Both the position numbers and the translations under genes were made by a program. Below are positions 11,741 to 23,927 of a DNA stretch of 64,000 nucleotides, one piece after another (the first letter of the stretch is position 1; each line of letters starts with the position of its first letter). The DNA is from Anaeramoeba flamelloides (Eukaryota > Metamonada > Anaeramoebidae): assembly GCA_027625915.1 (NCBI GenBank), contig JANTQA010000070.1, forward strand, positions 7,879,001 through 7,943,000. Reading direction: 5' to 3'. The notes beneath the pieces were generated by a model, which was given only the letters and a program-made list of their open reading frames with translations, was not told where the DNA came from and ran no database searches.

Positions 11741-13121
11741 TTAAGGGAGAAGCTACACCATAAGACATGATAAAAATTTGAGAGAGATGAGATAAGAGTT
11801 TTTTATTTTAGTGCCGTGTGATCGTAGATTCTCTAAAAATTTTTTTAAAAAAATTATTTGATATTTTTTTTTAGTAATGTTCAACAATAAAAAAATTGAG
11901 ATTATATTGATAAAATAGTTTTTTTTTTTTTTTTATTATTTTTTTATTAAAATAAACTTAATTGAATTAATTAGGACACAGTTTAAACAGTTGGAAAAAT
12001 AACAATAATACTACACTTTACATCCTATTGAAATTAATTTTAATTCAACAAACTATTTCATTTTTTGTCTTTTTTTGTTTTTGTTTTCATTTTCAATTTT
12101 TCAGTTACTTAATCTGTTTAGTTAGATCTGAAAATTTTTTATAGATGGTTGATAGAATGTTAGTGTTGAGTTTCTTAAATTGAAAAATCCATATACAACC
12201 GGTGCATGGTATCTTATCATTTGATCGATCAACCATTGTTGGTGTAATTTTAACAAATCAACCAATATATTTTTTGTTCAAACTCTTTCATTTCAGCTCG
12301 TTTCCTTATTTTGGATAGACGTGTTTTGATTTTTTATTTTATATTGTTTTCTTATATTTGGATGAAAATGATTACTTAAAAAACCATTAATACTAGGTTA
12401 TTTAAATATGGTTTTATATTACATTTGGAAAAATATAATAAATTGAGTTTTTGTTTTCCTATTTTTGATTTTCTGATGTGTCCAAATTTTTGGAATGGGG
12501 TTTAGTTTTAATTTTAGGAGAAGATAATTTCAGATTCTTTGAATAAAACTTATGGCTATTTTGTGGTTTAAACTTTGATAACATATAATCATATTCACTT
12601 CTCCATTTCCACTAAACCCAACTATTTAAAATCCTAATAATTAATAATTTGACTTAATTATTCTAATTTTGGAATCCTTCTAGCTATTTAAGTCCCATTT
12701 ATGTTTCCTTTTATGATTCTCTCAATTTTAATGTTGTTGTTCTTTTTAAACAAAATCCATTAATCCCTAATGCCACTAATATTAAAATATTTCTAATTGC
12801 TTAATTTTTTCAGGATTAAAAAAATCTCAAAAATGATAAAAAAATAAAAAATGAAAAAATTAAATGCCACAATAGAATGTTGAGATAATGATAAAAGATA
12901 AGTTATTCAACATTCAAAACACTATTTTTTGCAATTCAACTCAACACTCTATTATGACAATTTCTTTGGGACTTTGAAAAAAAATTAAAAAACCTAATGA
13001 ACAAAGTACTTTATATGTAAAAAGCAATTAGTTACAACCAAAGTAAAAAATGTTATTTTCTGATCCTTTTCAAAATTGCAAAAAAGTGAAAAATTTTCCT
13101 TAAACATGGTTACCCCCTTAA
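11741..13121 (+). mobile_element. 1.38 kb TTAA-flanked DNA element, copy A
   Basis: TTAA flanks both ends. The left end reads GGGAGAAGCTACACCATAAG and the right end GGTTACCCCC, giving short imperfect inverted ends (GGGAGTAGCTAC versus GGGGGTAACC). On the minus strand 12254-12105 is an open stretch, VKITPTMVDRSNDKIPC then CIWIFQFKKLN, ending at a stop and conserved in copy C. An inner inverted repeat lies near 12868-12958 (CACAATAGAATGTTGAG and complement). TTAA target sites are characteristic of piggyBac-type transposons, but no piggyBac transposase is seen. Confidence 0.8.
12105..12254 (-). pseudogene. Conserved 49-codon reading frame inside TTAA element copy A
   Basis: It reads VKITPTMVDRSNDKIPC, then a Cys-x2-Cys pair and a Lys/Asn-rich tail ending at a stop (KQIK). 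The same frame persists with few changes at 54451-54302. A diverged version, with its stretch further upstream still open, lies on the plus strand of copy B at 14104-14300. Conservation in three copies suggests a former element-encoded or captured protein. I do not recognise the family. Confidence 0.4.
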
Positions 13122-13283
13122 AAGAAGTTTTAATTATTAATTTCCTCTAATAGAATTGGGGAAGATGATTATTTTAATTTATTTGGAATATGTTTTTTTG
13201 GAAAGCTGAATGATAGTTTTGATCTTTTAATTTCATAAATAACAGTACCTTGTGTTAGATCTTCGATCTTGTGATTTTGGTTC
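13122..13283. other. 162 bp spacer between two inverted TTAA elements
   Basis: This unique stretch lies between the TTAA of copy A and that of copy B. It contains TTTTTTTGGAAAGCTGAATG, which resembles an arm of the nested hairpin at 18640-18815. Confidence 0.45.
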
Positions 13284-14662
13284 TTAAGGGGGTAACCATG
13301 TTTAAGGAAAATTTTTCACTTTTTTGCAATTTTGAAAAGGATCAGAAAATAACATTTTTTACTTTGGTTGTAACTAATTGCTTTTTACATATAAAGTACT
13401 TTGTTCATTAGGTTTTTTAATTTTTTTTCAAAGTCCCAAAGAAATTGTCATAATAGAGTGTTGAGTTGAATTGCTTAAAAAAATGTTTTGAATGTTGAAT
13501 AACTTATCTTTTATCCTTATCTCAACATTCTATTATTGCATTTAATTCATTCATTTTTATTTTTTTTCATCATTTTTGAATTTTTTTAATCATGATAACA
13601 AAAAGCAATTAGAAATATTTTTTTCATCAGTGAAATTAGGAATTAATGGAATTTGTTTAAAATGAACAAGAACGTTACAATCAAGATAATCACAAAAGGA
13701 AACATGAATGGGACTTTTATAGCTAGAAGGATTCCAAAAAAATTATAATTATCCCATAACATTACTTGTTAGGATTTTAAATAGTTGGATTTGGTAGAAT
13801 TGGAGAAGTGAGTATGATTATATTTTATCAAATTTTAAACCATAAAATAGCTATAATTTTTATTCAAAGAATCTGAAATTATCTTCTCCGAAAAAAAAAA
13901 CTAAACCTCCATTCCAAAAATTTGGAGACACCCAAAATCAAAAATAGGCAAAAGAAAAGCCCAATTTATTATATTTTTACAAACCTAATATAAAATCACA
14001 TTTAAATAAGATAATATTAATGTTATTATAATTAATCATTTTCATCCAAATAAAAGAAAATAATATAAATCGAAAAAAAAAAAAAAATCATGAGGAAAAA
14101 ATAATGAAAGGAGCTGAAATGAAAGAGTTGAACAAAAAATTTATTGGTAAATTTGTTAAAATTACACCAACAATGGTTGTTCGATCCAATGGTAAGATAC
14201 CATGGTCCAATTGTATGTAGATTTTAGAATTTAACAAACTCAACAATAACCTTCTATCAACCATCGATAAAAAATCCAGATCCAAGATATGGATTTCGTA
14301 AAACCAAAAAAATGAAATGAAAAAAAAAACAAAAAAGACAAAAAATGAAATCGTTTGTAAAATCAAAATCATTTTAAAATTGAATGTAAAGTAAGGTATT
14401 GCTATTTTTCCAACTGTTTAAACTGTGCCCAAATTTTTAGAATTAAGTTTCTCACTATAAAAAAACAAAAAATCAAAAAAAAACTATTTTATCAATATAA
14501 TCTCTTTTTTTTATTGCTTAACATTACTAAAAAAAGAAATATCAAATAATTTTTTAAATAAAGTTTTTAGAGAATATACGATCACATGCCACTATAATAA
14601 AATACTCTTATATCATCTCTCTTAAATTTTTATGATGTCTTATGGTGTAGCTACTCCCTTAA
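13284..14662 (-). mobile_element. 1.38 kb TTAA-flanked DNA element, copy B (inverted)
   Basis: It is the reverse complement of copy A across its length, flanked by TTAA on both sides. It begins GGGGGTAACC and ends GGTGTAGCTACTCCC. Together with copy A it forms a 2.9 kb near-palindrome. A coding-like stretch on the plus strand begins at ATG 14104 (MKGAEMKELNKKFIGKF, then VKITPTMVVRSNGKIP) and is interrupted by a stop. The minus-strand frame at 14088-14372 is its shadow. Confidence 0.8.
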
Positions 14663-14711
14663 CTATTCAATCTTCAACTTTGGTTGTATTTAAATGTTTT
14701 GTCAAAAGATA

Positions 14712-14993
14712 ATTTTTTTTTTTTTTTCTATCTGCAATCCTGAATTTGAAGATTCTAATGCTAATAAGCTTGAAGGCAATTAATAAAACTTTGGTTTTTT
14801 GGATGTCAAATGAAAATTTTTATTTTCGCTTTTATTTTATTTGGTGCTTTTAATATTTTTCGTTTTGTTTTGATTAAAATGGAAATGAAAATAGAATTGA
14901 CAGAACAAAAATAGCCTTTTTTATTATTTACATTCAAGCTTATGAGCATTAGAATCTTCAAATTCAGGATTTCCGATAGAAAAAAAAAAAAAA
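14712..14993. mobile_element. Foldback element with arms of about 60 bp
   Basis: AATCCTGAATTTGAAGATTC plus TAATGCTAATAAGCTTGAA (14712-14776) is nearly the reverse complement of 14933-14993. The loop is about 155 bp. It starts 50 bp after TTAA element copy B. Confidence 0.65.
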
Positions 14994-15160
14994 TTTATCT
15001 TTTCGTGAAACATTTAGAGACAAACAAAGTTCAAGATCGAATAGATAAGAACCAAAATCGCATGGCCTTCCGCTTGATACAATATAACCAGTTTTCATTC
15101 TCTTGGGGCTGTAAACCTTACAAATCTCCAAATTTTAGTAAAAATTTTAACCATTTTTAA
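14994..15160 (+). pseudogene. Possible Tc1-type transposase scrap
   Basis: Just right of the foldback the plus strand reads FVKHLETNKVQDRIDKNQNR. That layout resembles the ETGSVxDRPRSGRP linker between the helix-turn-helix and the catalytic domain of Tc1/mariner transposases. Only about 50 residues are readable, so the assignment is weak. Confidence 0.28.
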
Positions 15161-16558
15161 CAATTGTTTTTTAAGTGTTTTGCGAAACTCTTGATTTTAC
15201 TATTCTGATGAGATTTGCTTTAAACGAATTAGAATAAGTATTTGAACAATTCGGTAAATTTTATTTTCAATAATCTTTATTGGAAAAAAAAAAAATAAGA
15301 AAAAAATATTTGCAAAATTTTTAATTTTTTTGGAAATTTTCCAAGTAATAACAATTCGTTAGATTTTTTGAAGAGTACCAATAAAAGGATGATTGGTTTT
15401 GGTGGATCAATTTCTTTTTTTAACTAAAATTTTTTTTCAAAAATATATCTACTTTTGGAAAGCATTTTTGAAAATTTTAGGAATTACTTATTTTTTGATG
15501 GAAAATGGAAAGTATTTTTTTTGGTCTATTGTTAAAAAAATTTTTCCCTAAATCCAACAACAAAAATACCTGTAGAAAACACAATGTCTTTAATAACATA
15601 TTATTGGGTCTCTTTGGGAATTTTCCTTCAGGTAACAATGTATTTGCAATTTGTAATTTTGAATTGCAAAAATAGTAAAAAGTTGACAAATAAAATTAAA
15701 AAAGAAACCAACTTTGTGACAAATACAACTAATTGAAAATTTGAACAAAATTTTTATTTTCTGGGTATGTGTTATTTGTTTTCAACCATTTTAAAAGCTT
15801 TAATACTGATAAAAAAAGTTAATCTATTTACAAAAATATTACCATTTTTATAAAATATGTAATACAAGATAATTCAACACTAATACAGCTCTTGATAAAA
15901 TGGAAAACTAAACAATTATTAGATCGCATTTACTTGATATTATTCCCTTTTAACAAATATTTCCATTCTTTTTTGAATCTACTCCTTTTTATACAGAACA
16001 TTTTTGAAAAAGTCTCCAACAAATTCTTGAAAAGTCTAAGACAAAAAAAAAATAGTTTTTTTTCAATTTTTTACAAAAATAACTTTTGATAAAAAATGCA
16101 AAAATTATTTTCATTTTAAATGGATCACATATTGACTCAAAACAAAGTTTGGAGACCAATTTATGTCTGAAAGGGTTGTTTAAGAACTTATTCTTTGATT
16201 TCTTTTCCAAATTGAAAATTTTATCTCTGAAAAAATTAAATTAATCTTCCTAGAAAAACCAAAATATTTGTCAAACTGGTGAGTAAATCATAACTGGAAC
16301 AGTTTGGAGCTTTAAATCAATACTTTTTTTCCAAATTCAAAATTGGAGAGGCTTTTGCAAAAATCCCAAAACTTTATACAACCTGTGTGTCTTTTCAAAG
16401 ATTTATTGTAATTATATAAACTTTTAATTTCGCAAATCTAAGTCACATTTACTATTTGATTTCTAAATTAGAAAAATAATTTCATTTTTTTTTAAAATAT
16501 TATTTTCAAAACCCTTTTTAAAAAATAGAATTAATTTTAGAAAACAATTTTTTAAAAG
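15161..16558. other. Intergenic DNA with coding-like scraps
   Basis: On the minus strand, 15690-15570 reads NSKLQIANTLLPEGKFPKRP... up to a CAG|GTATTT donor-like site. Near 15420-15300 a stretch after TTTTAG reads KKEIDPPKPIILLLVLFKKS. On the plus strand, 16100-16230 reads ILNGSHIDSKQSLETNLCLK. These have mixed amino-acid composition but are interrupted and unrecognised. They may be decayed genes or exons of a poorly expressed gene. Confidence 0.3.
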
Positions 16559-17119
16559 ATGACCTCAACTCTTGACTCAAATCAAACAAAGCAAATTACA
16601 GAATTTGCAAGGATGTTACTCAAATTAAGAAAGCCCTCCAGACTCTTTATCCAACCAAGAACAAAAATTGAAAAAACCACATACATTTTACATCCAAAAA
16701 AAAGTAACCCAAACACAAATTGCCTTGTGGAACAAAACGAAGACAAAAAAAAACAAAAAATTTCGAAAAAAGAACTTACAGAATTTCTGAGTTCCAAGCC
16801 ACAACCAACGTGGAACGAAAAATTGAAAATGATCAAAAAATATGATCCAGCATTGATTACAAATTATCAGTTGTTGGACAAAACACAAAAGAAAAAATCT
16901 TCGAGGAAAATAATCATCCACAAGAAAACAATTCAATTGATTGTTAAAATGTCTGTTTGCCAGCTCCCTCAATTCAACCAAAAAAGCAGTGGAAAAAAAT
17001 ATTTGGATTCAGAAAATGGTCTCATTAATTATTTAAGGGGCCAAGGTTTGGAAAAGAAAAAAACTTTTAATAACGACAAACTAATCTTCCAAATGTATAA
17101 AAAAAAGCACCAAAAGTAA
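16559..17119 (+). CDS. Basic hypothetical protein, 186 residues, single exon
   Basis: ATG at 16559 follows an A/T-rich leader (aaaaga at -6 to -1), and the frame ends at TAA 17117-17119. The protein is strongly basic and hydrophilic, with a Lys-rich patch at residues 62-70 and another (KKKSSRKIIIHKKTIQ) near 112-127. No signal peptide, membrane segment or recognised domain is visible. Composition is varied and the flanks are much more AT-rich, which supports a real gene. Basic patches would fit a nucleic-acid-binding or nuclear protein, but that is inference. Antisense frames over the same region translate to Phe/Cys-rich strings and are shadows. Confidence 0.62.
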   Translation: MTSTLDSNQTKQITEFARMLLKLRKPSRLFIQPRTKIEKTTYILHPKKSNPNTNCLVEQNEDKKKQKISKKELTEFLSSKPQPTWNEKLKMIKKYDPALITNYQLLDKTQKKKSSRKIIIHKKTIQLIVKMSVCQLPQFNQKSSGKKYLDSENGLINYLRGQGLEKKKTFNNDKLIFQMYKKKHQK

Positions 17120-17872
17120 CCATTGACAGCAGCAGTTGCGCCCATTTTAATGAACCTAGTTTTTTTATGGTATAATTAGATTGCTATGAACACTAATATA
17201 ATCTTTTTTACCTTCGATTTTCTGTTTATTATTTTAGAAAGTTAAGAATTTAATTGTATTTTTTCAAAAAACTTAACAACATAGATTTAGACTTAATGAA
17301 TAAATTTGCGAATTTTTTTTTTTAGTTTTGATTTTTATTATTTCTTGATCGATCTTTTGATTATTATTATTATTTAATTTTATTTTTGCAGTCTTTTTCG
17401 TGAAGAGAAGTTTTAACTTAAAAACACAACGGGCTTTGCTATTTAAACAGAGATTTTATATTTGGAATGAGAAAACAAAGATTTTTTTTTTGAAAGGAAA
17501 ACGATACTTTAATTGGGCTGTAATGATTTTAGTTTTTTTTGAGGCCCAAACCAAAATTTGTTTTACATTTAATTATTAATTGGATTTTTCAATTATCACC
17601 TCAGTGAAATCTTTCAAAATGACTTTAATTGAAAAAGAAAAGTTTAAAATTGCAATCTAGTTGTCTAAATAAAAAAATAAAAAAATCCAAACAGATCAAT
17701 AATTTTTAAATCATCAAATACTATTTTACAATTAACTGAACACAATTCCAAAAGGAGAATTAAGAATACAACAAATTAACAGAAGGAAACAATTTACATT
17801 TTAATTTAGGGGTTAAAACTCTTTATTCTTAAGCTTTATAAAAAATTTTTTTCATTTGTTTTTCAAAAAATA
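17120..17872. other. 3' flank and AT-rich intergenic DNA
   Basis: The first 60 bases are less AT-rich and probably 3' UTR. No gene, hairpin or clear repeat was recognised in the remainder. Confidence 0.4.
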
Positions 17873-19244
17873 CTGTTGTCAAAATTATACGTACATAAGA
17901 GGTTTAATATATATTTTAAATTAAAAAATATGTTGCTTTTTTATTGTCAACTGATACATTAAACGATCAAAGAAATCAGTCATAAATTAAAAGTAAATAT
18001 ATTGTTGATTTCTTAAAGTTCTATTATTAAAAAAGAAATTCTAAAAAAGAAAGATCTAATCGGAAAATTTTTCTCTTAAAAATAGAGTTAATTTTTGATA
18101 ATATATTTATCATCAAAATTATAAACCTTAGAAAAAAAATATTAAAAAGTTTGTCAAATTATTGTTATATATTATTATTTTCATCAAATAAGTATGAATT
18201 TCTAAAAAAAAGAAAAATTCCAAAAAATTTTGAACATATTCAAACATAAACGTTGTGGGAAAAAATTTGGAAACATCAAAAAAAGTGGGACACTTAGTTT
18301 TTCAAAAAATAAAAGCTTAATTACCAACATTAGTAAAACTGATCAAAACATTGATGTTTTTTTGAAGATAATAAGAATCCAAATAAAGACTCAAAGCTTT
18401 TCAGAAGTATAGATATCTAACTTAGATTTTCTTCATTCCAATTACATCAAGATCCTTTAAGAAGAATGTTTTAAAAATCAAATTATATAATTTTTGATTG
18501 TAAAAAGTGGTAAAAATGACTAAATTATACTTTTGTCAGAATAAAAAGTGTAGAAAAGTTTAATCCTGTTTCAAAATAAAAAGTGGATTTTTTTATTTAA
18601 ATAACCTAAACTATTTGTTGAAAAATAAATGAAACAATTTTTTCATTCAGCTTTCCAAAAAAATGAGTTTGCTAATATCCTGGAAAATTTCAATTTTTTA
18701 ATTCTCTAATCAAACTTTGGTATTATTAATACACCTTTTAGAATTGAGGTCTTTGTTGGTTTTTTAGAATTCCTGAAATTCTTGGAAAGAATATACATTT
18801 TGGAAAGCTGAAGAAAAAATGAGATCTTTTTATTTTACCATTAACAGTACATTAACCGATCAAAGAAAATAACAATAAACCCTGATTAAATCTGGAACTA
18901 ATTTCTCAAAGTTCTATAATTTAAAAAAAAATATGAAAAATGCAGTATCAAATTGTAAATTTAATCTCTCTAAAAATAGAGTTAATTGAAGAAAATTTTT
19001 ATACCAAGAAAAAAACCAAAAATTCGAAAAAATTGAGAATATTATCGAAAATTTTCAATAAATAGCATCCCCAAATCATAATTTACTGAAAATATCAAGA
19101 ATTTTACCTTCAAAATTGATTCGAACTTAGGTTTACTGTTGGATGTTGAATTAGGTGTTGAATTGGTACAAGAAGTAAAAAACGAAAGGATTATATTTTG
19201 TAACTTGGATTATAGTCGTTGTGTACGCATTATTTTGACCACTA
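17873..19244. mobile_element. Composite of TGTTTCAAAATA-family elements
   Basis: The left edge is CTGTTGTCAAAATTATACG after TA; the right edge is TTATTTTGACCACTA followed by TA. The landmark GATCAAAGAAA...TTTCTTAAAGTTCTAT occurs twice (17960-18030 and 18855-18925). This shows two related copies rather than one full element: one from 17873 and a second from about 18528. Between them (about 18197-18412) is an open stretch, GNIKKSGTLSFSKNKSLITN, loosely like the linker of a Tc1/mariner transposase. The family's ends and TA site support that class. Confidence 0.5.
18640..18815. mobile_element. Hairpin MITE nested in the composite element
   Basis: CATTCAGCTTTCCAAAA at 18643 and ATTTTGGAAAGCTGAAG at 18797 are inverted. 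Removing the segment restores continuity of the surrounding TGTTTCAAAATA-family copy, which supports a later insertion. A similar end occurs at 13190. Confidence 0.5.
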
Positions 19245-19564
19245 TACATTTTTAAAACAATTCATATCTTGTAAATTAAGACTTTCAGGGAACCCTTTAT
19301 ATTTAATCTGAATTATTTTGTGAGTGCTTTAGGAAAATTCGATCCATGCTAAGGTATTACGATTAAAAAACATTTTTTTTCTAAGGCAATTATTTTCTAG
19401 TTTAGTATAAATACCTAAAAAAAAATCAAGTCTTCTCGAAAATGGTTGGATAAATAAACTTATTCATAAATTTTAAAAAAATATTTGAAAATTTTTACTT
19501 CATCATATATTTTGAAATTTGTTTCCTTTAGTTTTTTTACAAAAACGAATTATATTATTATTAG

Positions 19565-20790
19565 TTAAGGGACTATTAACTCTAATTTATTTTTTTTCCA
19601 ATACAACTATAGAGTAATTATTTTCATAAAGATACCATTAAACCCTAAAAACAAACCTATTATTTACGATATAGATAAACAAAGTTATCATTTTTAAAAA
19701 GAGTTCATTTTTTCCAATTAATTTTTCAAGAAAAAGATCTGATCCTTTTTGTTTTGAGTTTTGGATTGAAAAAAGACAAAGAAAAATTTGCAAAAAACTT
19801 TTATTTTTATAGAAACCTCCCTTTTAGTAATTTCAGAGAGTCTGTATGAACAAATAACATTGAGGCTTTTAATTTTATTTTAAAAATACAATAAAAATAA
19901 ATCAATTATTTAATCCTTGAAAATCAGAAAAAAAATTGATCTTTTATTTTATTACACAAATATTTATTAAGTTTCTTGAAATATAAATGATTAAAAAAGA
20001 TTTATTTTTCAAATATTAATGGTATAAAAAATGACCCGTTTATTATTCAAGGAAGTTATTTGATAGTACATTTTATTTATAAGAATTATTATTTGGAATT
20101 AATCCGATTTATTTAATATGATTTAAAAAATTAAGAAACAATAATAAGATCTATTGAAAATATCAACCTTTTGGTTATTAAAACCCACTGAGAAATAATT
20201 AAGATTGGGTTATTAAATTTTATATAAAAATAAGCAAACTATAAAGTTTTTCTTTAGATTATAAGTTGTGTTTCACAGTTTTTCAAAAAATGATTTTGGT
20301 AGAATTTTTAAAACGATTGTTTGGGAGTTTAACTTGTATTTGTTTGTGTTCAACAAAAAGAAAATCCGAATTCAAAAAAAATGTTGAATTGAATTTGCAA
20401 TTATTTTTTTTTCATCTTTAAAATAACTATTGGAATTTATTTTTTGAGATAAAGTGACTTTTTTGATGAGTTCTTCCAAAACTAGGTGGATTTATTTTTA
20501 AAGTGTATTTTGCTATTTCCTTCACTTCATTTTACAGACGAATAATAATTATTCTTTCTTATTCAAGGTAAATAATTTTTTTGGAATAATACAGAAATTT
20601 TGGATTATAATCTATTCAAAAAATGAGAGAAAGTATCAATTTTTTTTTTTTTTTAAATTTATTTTGTAAAATAACTTACAATTTAGTTTGGTCTTATAGT
20701 AATCATATTTTTACTTGGTTTTTAATTTCTGGATATGATAATGTTTTTTTGAATTCGCTATGAAATTTACTAGAAGATTTTTTTTAGTTT
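19565..20790. repeat. 1.2 kb dispersed repeat, copy 2, beside a TTAA element end
   Basis: It starts with TTAAGGGACTATTAACTC, close to the end of the TTAAGGGACTAGTCTC family (31051, 40984), but no matching right end was found. From 19590 on it follows 6880-8110 in order. No coding capacity was recognised. Confidence 0.45.
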
Positions 20791-22439
20791 ACCAATACCC
20801 TAAATGATAAGAAACTTGGTAAAATTAGTTCAACTTTAAAAAATTGTTTGTTAATGAAATGTATTTAAAGTTGAGTTAAAAGCTTTAAAAAATGAAAATT
20901 ACATTAAATATTTTTTTTAATTTATCAGTTTTGTTTATAAGATTAACTGTTTCTAAATTTTACAAATTAAAGCTAAGAAACTAAATTAATAATTATTAAT
21001 TTTACTCATATTGATCAATACCTAATAAAACAATTTTTTTTATTTCAATTTAGTTAACAACAATTCAAATATTACTGATTTCAATGGAACTTATTATTAT
21101 TTCTGAATGTTTAAATATTTACAATCAAATAAAACTGATTCCAAATTAATAATTATAAAAAAAAAAAAATACTATAATCAAATTAGCAGTCTAAATAAAA
21201 AGAAGTTATTTTTTATACCCTTGCTATTTGAAAAAAAATTATTAAATTATTATTTATATTTCAAAAAATATATTAAATATTTACGAATAAAAAAAATGAT
21301 CAATTCTTTCAAATTGTTTATCTTTAAAGATTAGATTTATTATTCTTATATTGGTAAATTTTTATTCGAAACCTTATTAATCAAAATAAATAATCATAAA
21401 ATTACCCAAAATGGGATTTAATACAAATAAAAATCTTTTCAAACTTTTACTTTTTATTTTATTTTTCAACCAAAAAAAATGAAACAAAAAAGTTAATGAT
21501 CTTTTTACAAAAAATAAATTGGAGAAAACAAATGACACTTTTCAAAATTTGAAGTCATTTTCTTGTAAGGTGTTAAAGGGAATTTTTATCATTTTTTTGA
21601 CGGTATTGTGGAAATAATGACACTATATTAATTTGAATAATAAATATATATAAGAGTTACCGTTACCATTTCTACTTTTAAGACACATAAAAATCCCAAA
21701 TTTAATCTGATTAATATAGATTAAAAAAAAATAAACGATATATCCCCCCCCCCAAAAAAAAAAAAAAAAAAAACGTGTCTTTAGGAAAAGATAATTTTGG
21801 AACAGAACCATGGGAATAATTAGAAAATGTTAATTGTGCTATTCAGTACTTACAAATTGTATAGACCCCAATATCCAAAGAAATTATAATCTAATGAAAA
21901 GCCAGAAAAGAATTTTTTTTCAGAGATATCATTTTTTTTTTCCTTTTTTTCAGAAAAAGAAAACTATAAAATTGATTTTATTTCTTACTTTATAAAATTT
22001 ATTTACATCATTCATTACCATTTTAAATATTATTATATATAAAGAGTCGTTTATTATCAGGAATGTTAATATAAAAAATTATTTCCTTTTTTGAGATAAT
22101 TCATTAAGTTAATTAAAAAAAATGGTTTATCCAGTTGGTTGAATAATTATTGGTATTTTTTTAAGAATGATAGTTAAAACTAGCAAAGTTTTAAATCATT
22201 TACTAATTTTATTCAGAAATTATGTTTTTGTTTTAAGATGAAATTTAATTGTTCAAAATAAAAATTTCTTAAAGATATTTTGAAATCAATTAATTTTATC
22301 ATTAGTTCCAATATCATTTTTTTTTATTCAAAAAATGATTTAAATTTTAACAATGAAATTTTTAAATAAGACCAAAGAAGTTATTAAAACATTTTTTTAG
22401 AAATTATTAACTTTTTTAGCCTTTTTTTTTCTATTTTTA
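20791..22439. other. AT-rich intergenic DNA with a C10/A20 tract
   Basis: A run of ten C followed by twenty A sits at 21744-21773. It is flanked by ACTTTTAAGACAC (21675) and GTGTCTTTAGG (21775), which resemble the ends of the TTCCACTTTTAA MITE family. The Lys/Tyr/Leu-rich open frame at 21107-21334 looks like AT-rich noise. No host gene was recognised. Confidence 0.4.
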
Positions 22440-22930
22440 TAAACAGGAGAAACCTACTTTTTTAAAACTTTTAAGAATATTTTTTTTTACTTAATAGATC
22501 AAAATTCCATTGAAAACCCTTTATAAATTTATCAAAATTTCTTGAAACACCTTTAAATCTCATTTAGTTTTATTTGTTGAGATTTGAAATCTTATATTTA
22601 ATTCAAAATAAATGCAAAAAACAAAAATAAAAAAATTTTCTTTTTCAAGCTTAGAGATTCTGACAAATAATTAAAAATAATTAAACCATTTTCCAGAATT
22701 AACTTAATTGTTAATTAAAATACAATCTTACTTTTATGGGTTTCTTTCTATTGGAAAGATGTGAATTTTTGAATTTCAAAAAAGATACTCAAATTTGTAA
22801 ATCGTTTAATTGATGTTAAATCTTGTATTTCATACAACAAAATATAAATTAAAAATAAATTTTTTTTAAGAACTCAACCAGATATCATTTTATTTCCAAA
22901 AAAAATTAGTACTAAATTTGGAATTTTTAA
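22440..22930. repeat. Repeat related to the 3655-4160 region
   Basis: Matching order includes ACTTTTTTAAAACTTT, CATTTAGTTTTATTTGTTGA versus CTATTAGTTTTATTTACTGA, and AAGATGTGAATTTTTGAATT versus AGATATGTGAATTTAGGAAT. Only one arm of the foldback is present here. Confidence 0.45.
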
Positions 22931-23927
22931 GTTCCTTAATTCTTATTCAGAGTTTATTCCTTAAAAGCATAACTAACAATAATCCCTGAAATAGAAAACC
23001 TTTTAAGAAACCATATAATTATATTTATTTAATATTGAAGAGATAATCATCTCAAATCTAATTTTTTAATGAAAGTTTACAAACTAATATGATTTTCTCA
23101 ATTCCATAATTTAAAAATAAAATTATTTGATAGTTAAGTAAAATTTTCAAATTAATACATGAAAATTTATATTTGCAATTCCTTAATATCAATCTGTTTG
23201 TTATTAGTTGAATAATTTTAATGATCTTTTTTCAAAATGATAAAGAAACGAATATACAAGATTTTTAATTATCAACTTGATTGCTCTAAAAGACAAAGAT
23301 TTTTCTTATTGGATTTTATTTTAACAGTGTTTTTTATTCATTTCTAAATAAAAGTTTGATTTTTATTATTGGTTCTACTTCGTGTGATGAAAGATTAGTC
23401 TTTTGGAGTTAAACTAAAAATTTTTCTTTTTTTAAATCAAACACAAGAAAAAAAAAATAAGATCTCAAAATGAAGTATCCAAACCTTATATTAAAAATAT
23501 GATAAAGTTGTTCAGTTTCAAACAAATTCACTGAACCACTATCACCCTTTATATTTCATCTTTTAAAATTTCGCTTCCTTAAAAACAAATAAATTTACTA
23601 AAAAAATGGAGAGAAATTAATACTGTAAACAAGAGTAAAAAATAATTGTCAACATAAAAGATAATTCTAAAAATAAACAACCAACATTAAAGTCTTTGTA
23701 ATTTGAAAAAATTCAAATCAAGGATCATTTTTTTGTCTTTTTTCTTAAGTTACTTTTCTTCTTTTTTTCTCCTTTTTTTGTTTGCTTATTTTTTTTTTCT
23801 AAATAAAAAAAAAAACCTTTTGTTATAACAACAAAACAATTCAAACAAACAAACCCGAAAACCAAACACCTTAACCATTTCTTCAAATACAAAAAACAAT
23901 CAAGTCAAAACAAAAAAAAATAACAAA
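22931..23927. other. Upstream region of the ankyrin/pseudokinase gene
   Basis: It is AT-rich with no repeat recognised. The last 100 bases change to an AC-rich leader (for example AACAACAAAACAATTCAAAC at 23827), which looks like a 5' UTR. No TATA-type or other core promoter motif could be fixed. Confidence 0.4.

Noticed and set aside
6880-20790. Calling the paired 1.2 kb repeat a retroelement
   Set aside because: No reverse transcriptase, integrase or terminal repeat could be recognised, so it is left as an unclassified repeat.
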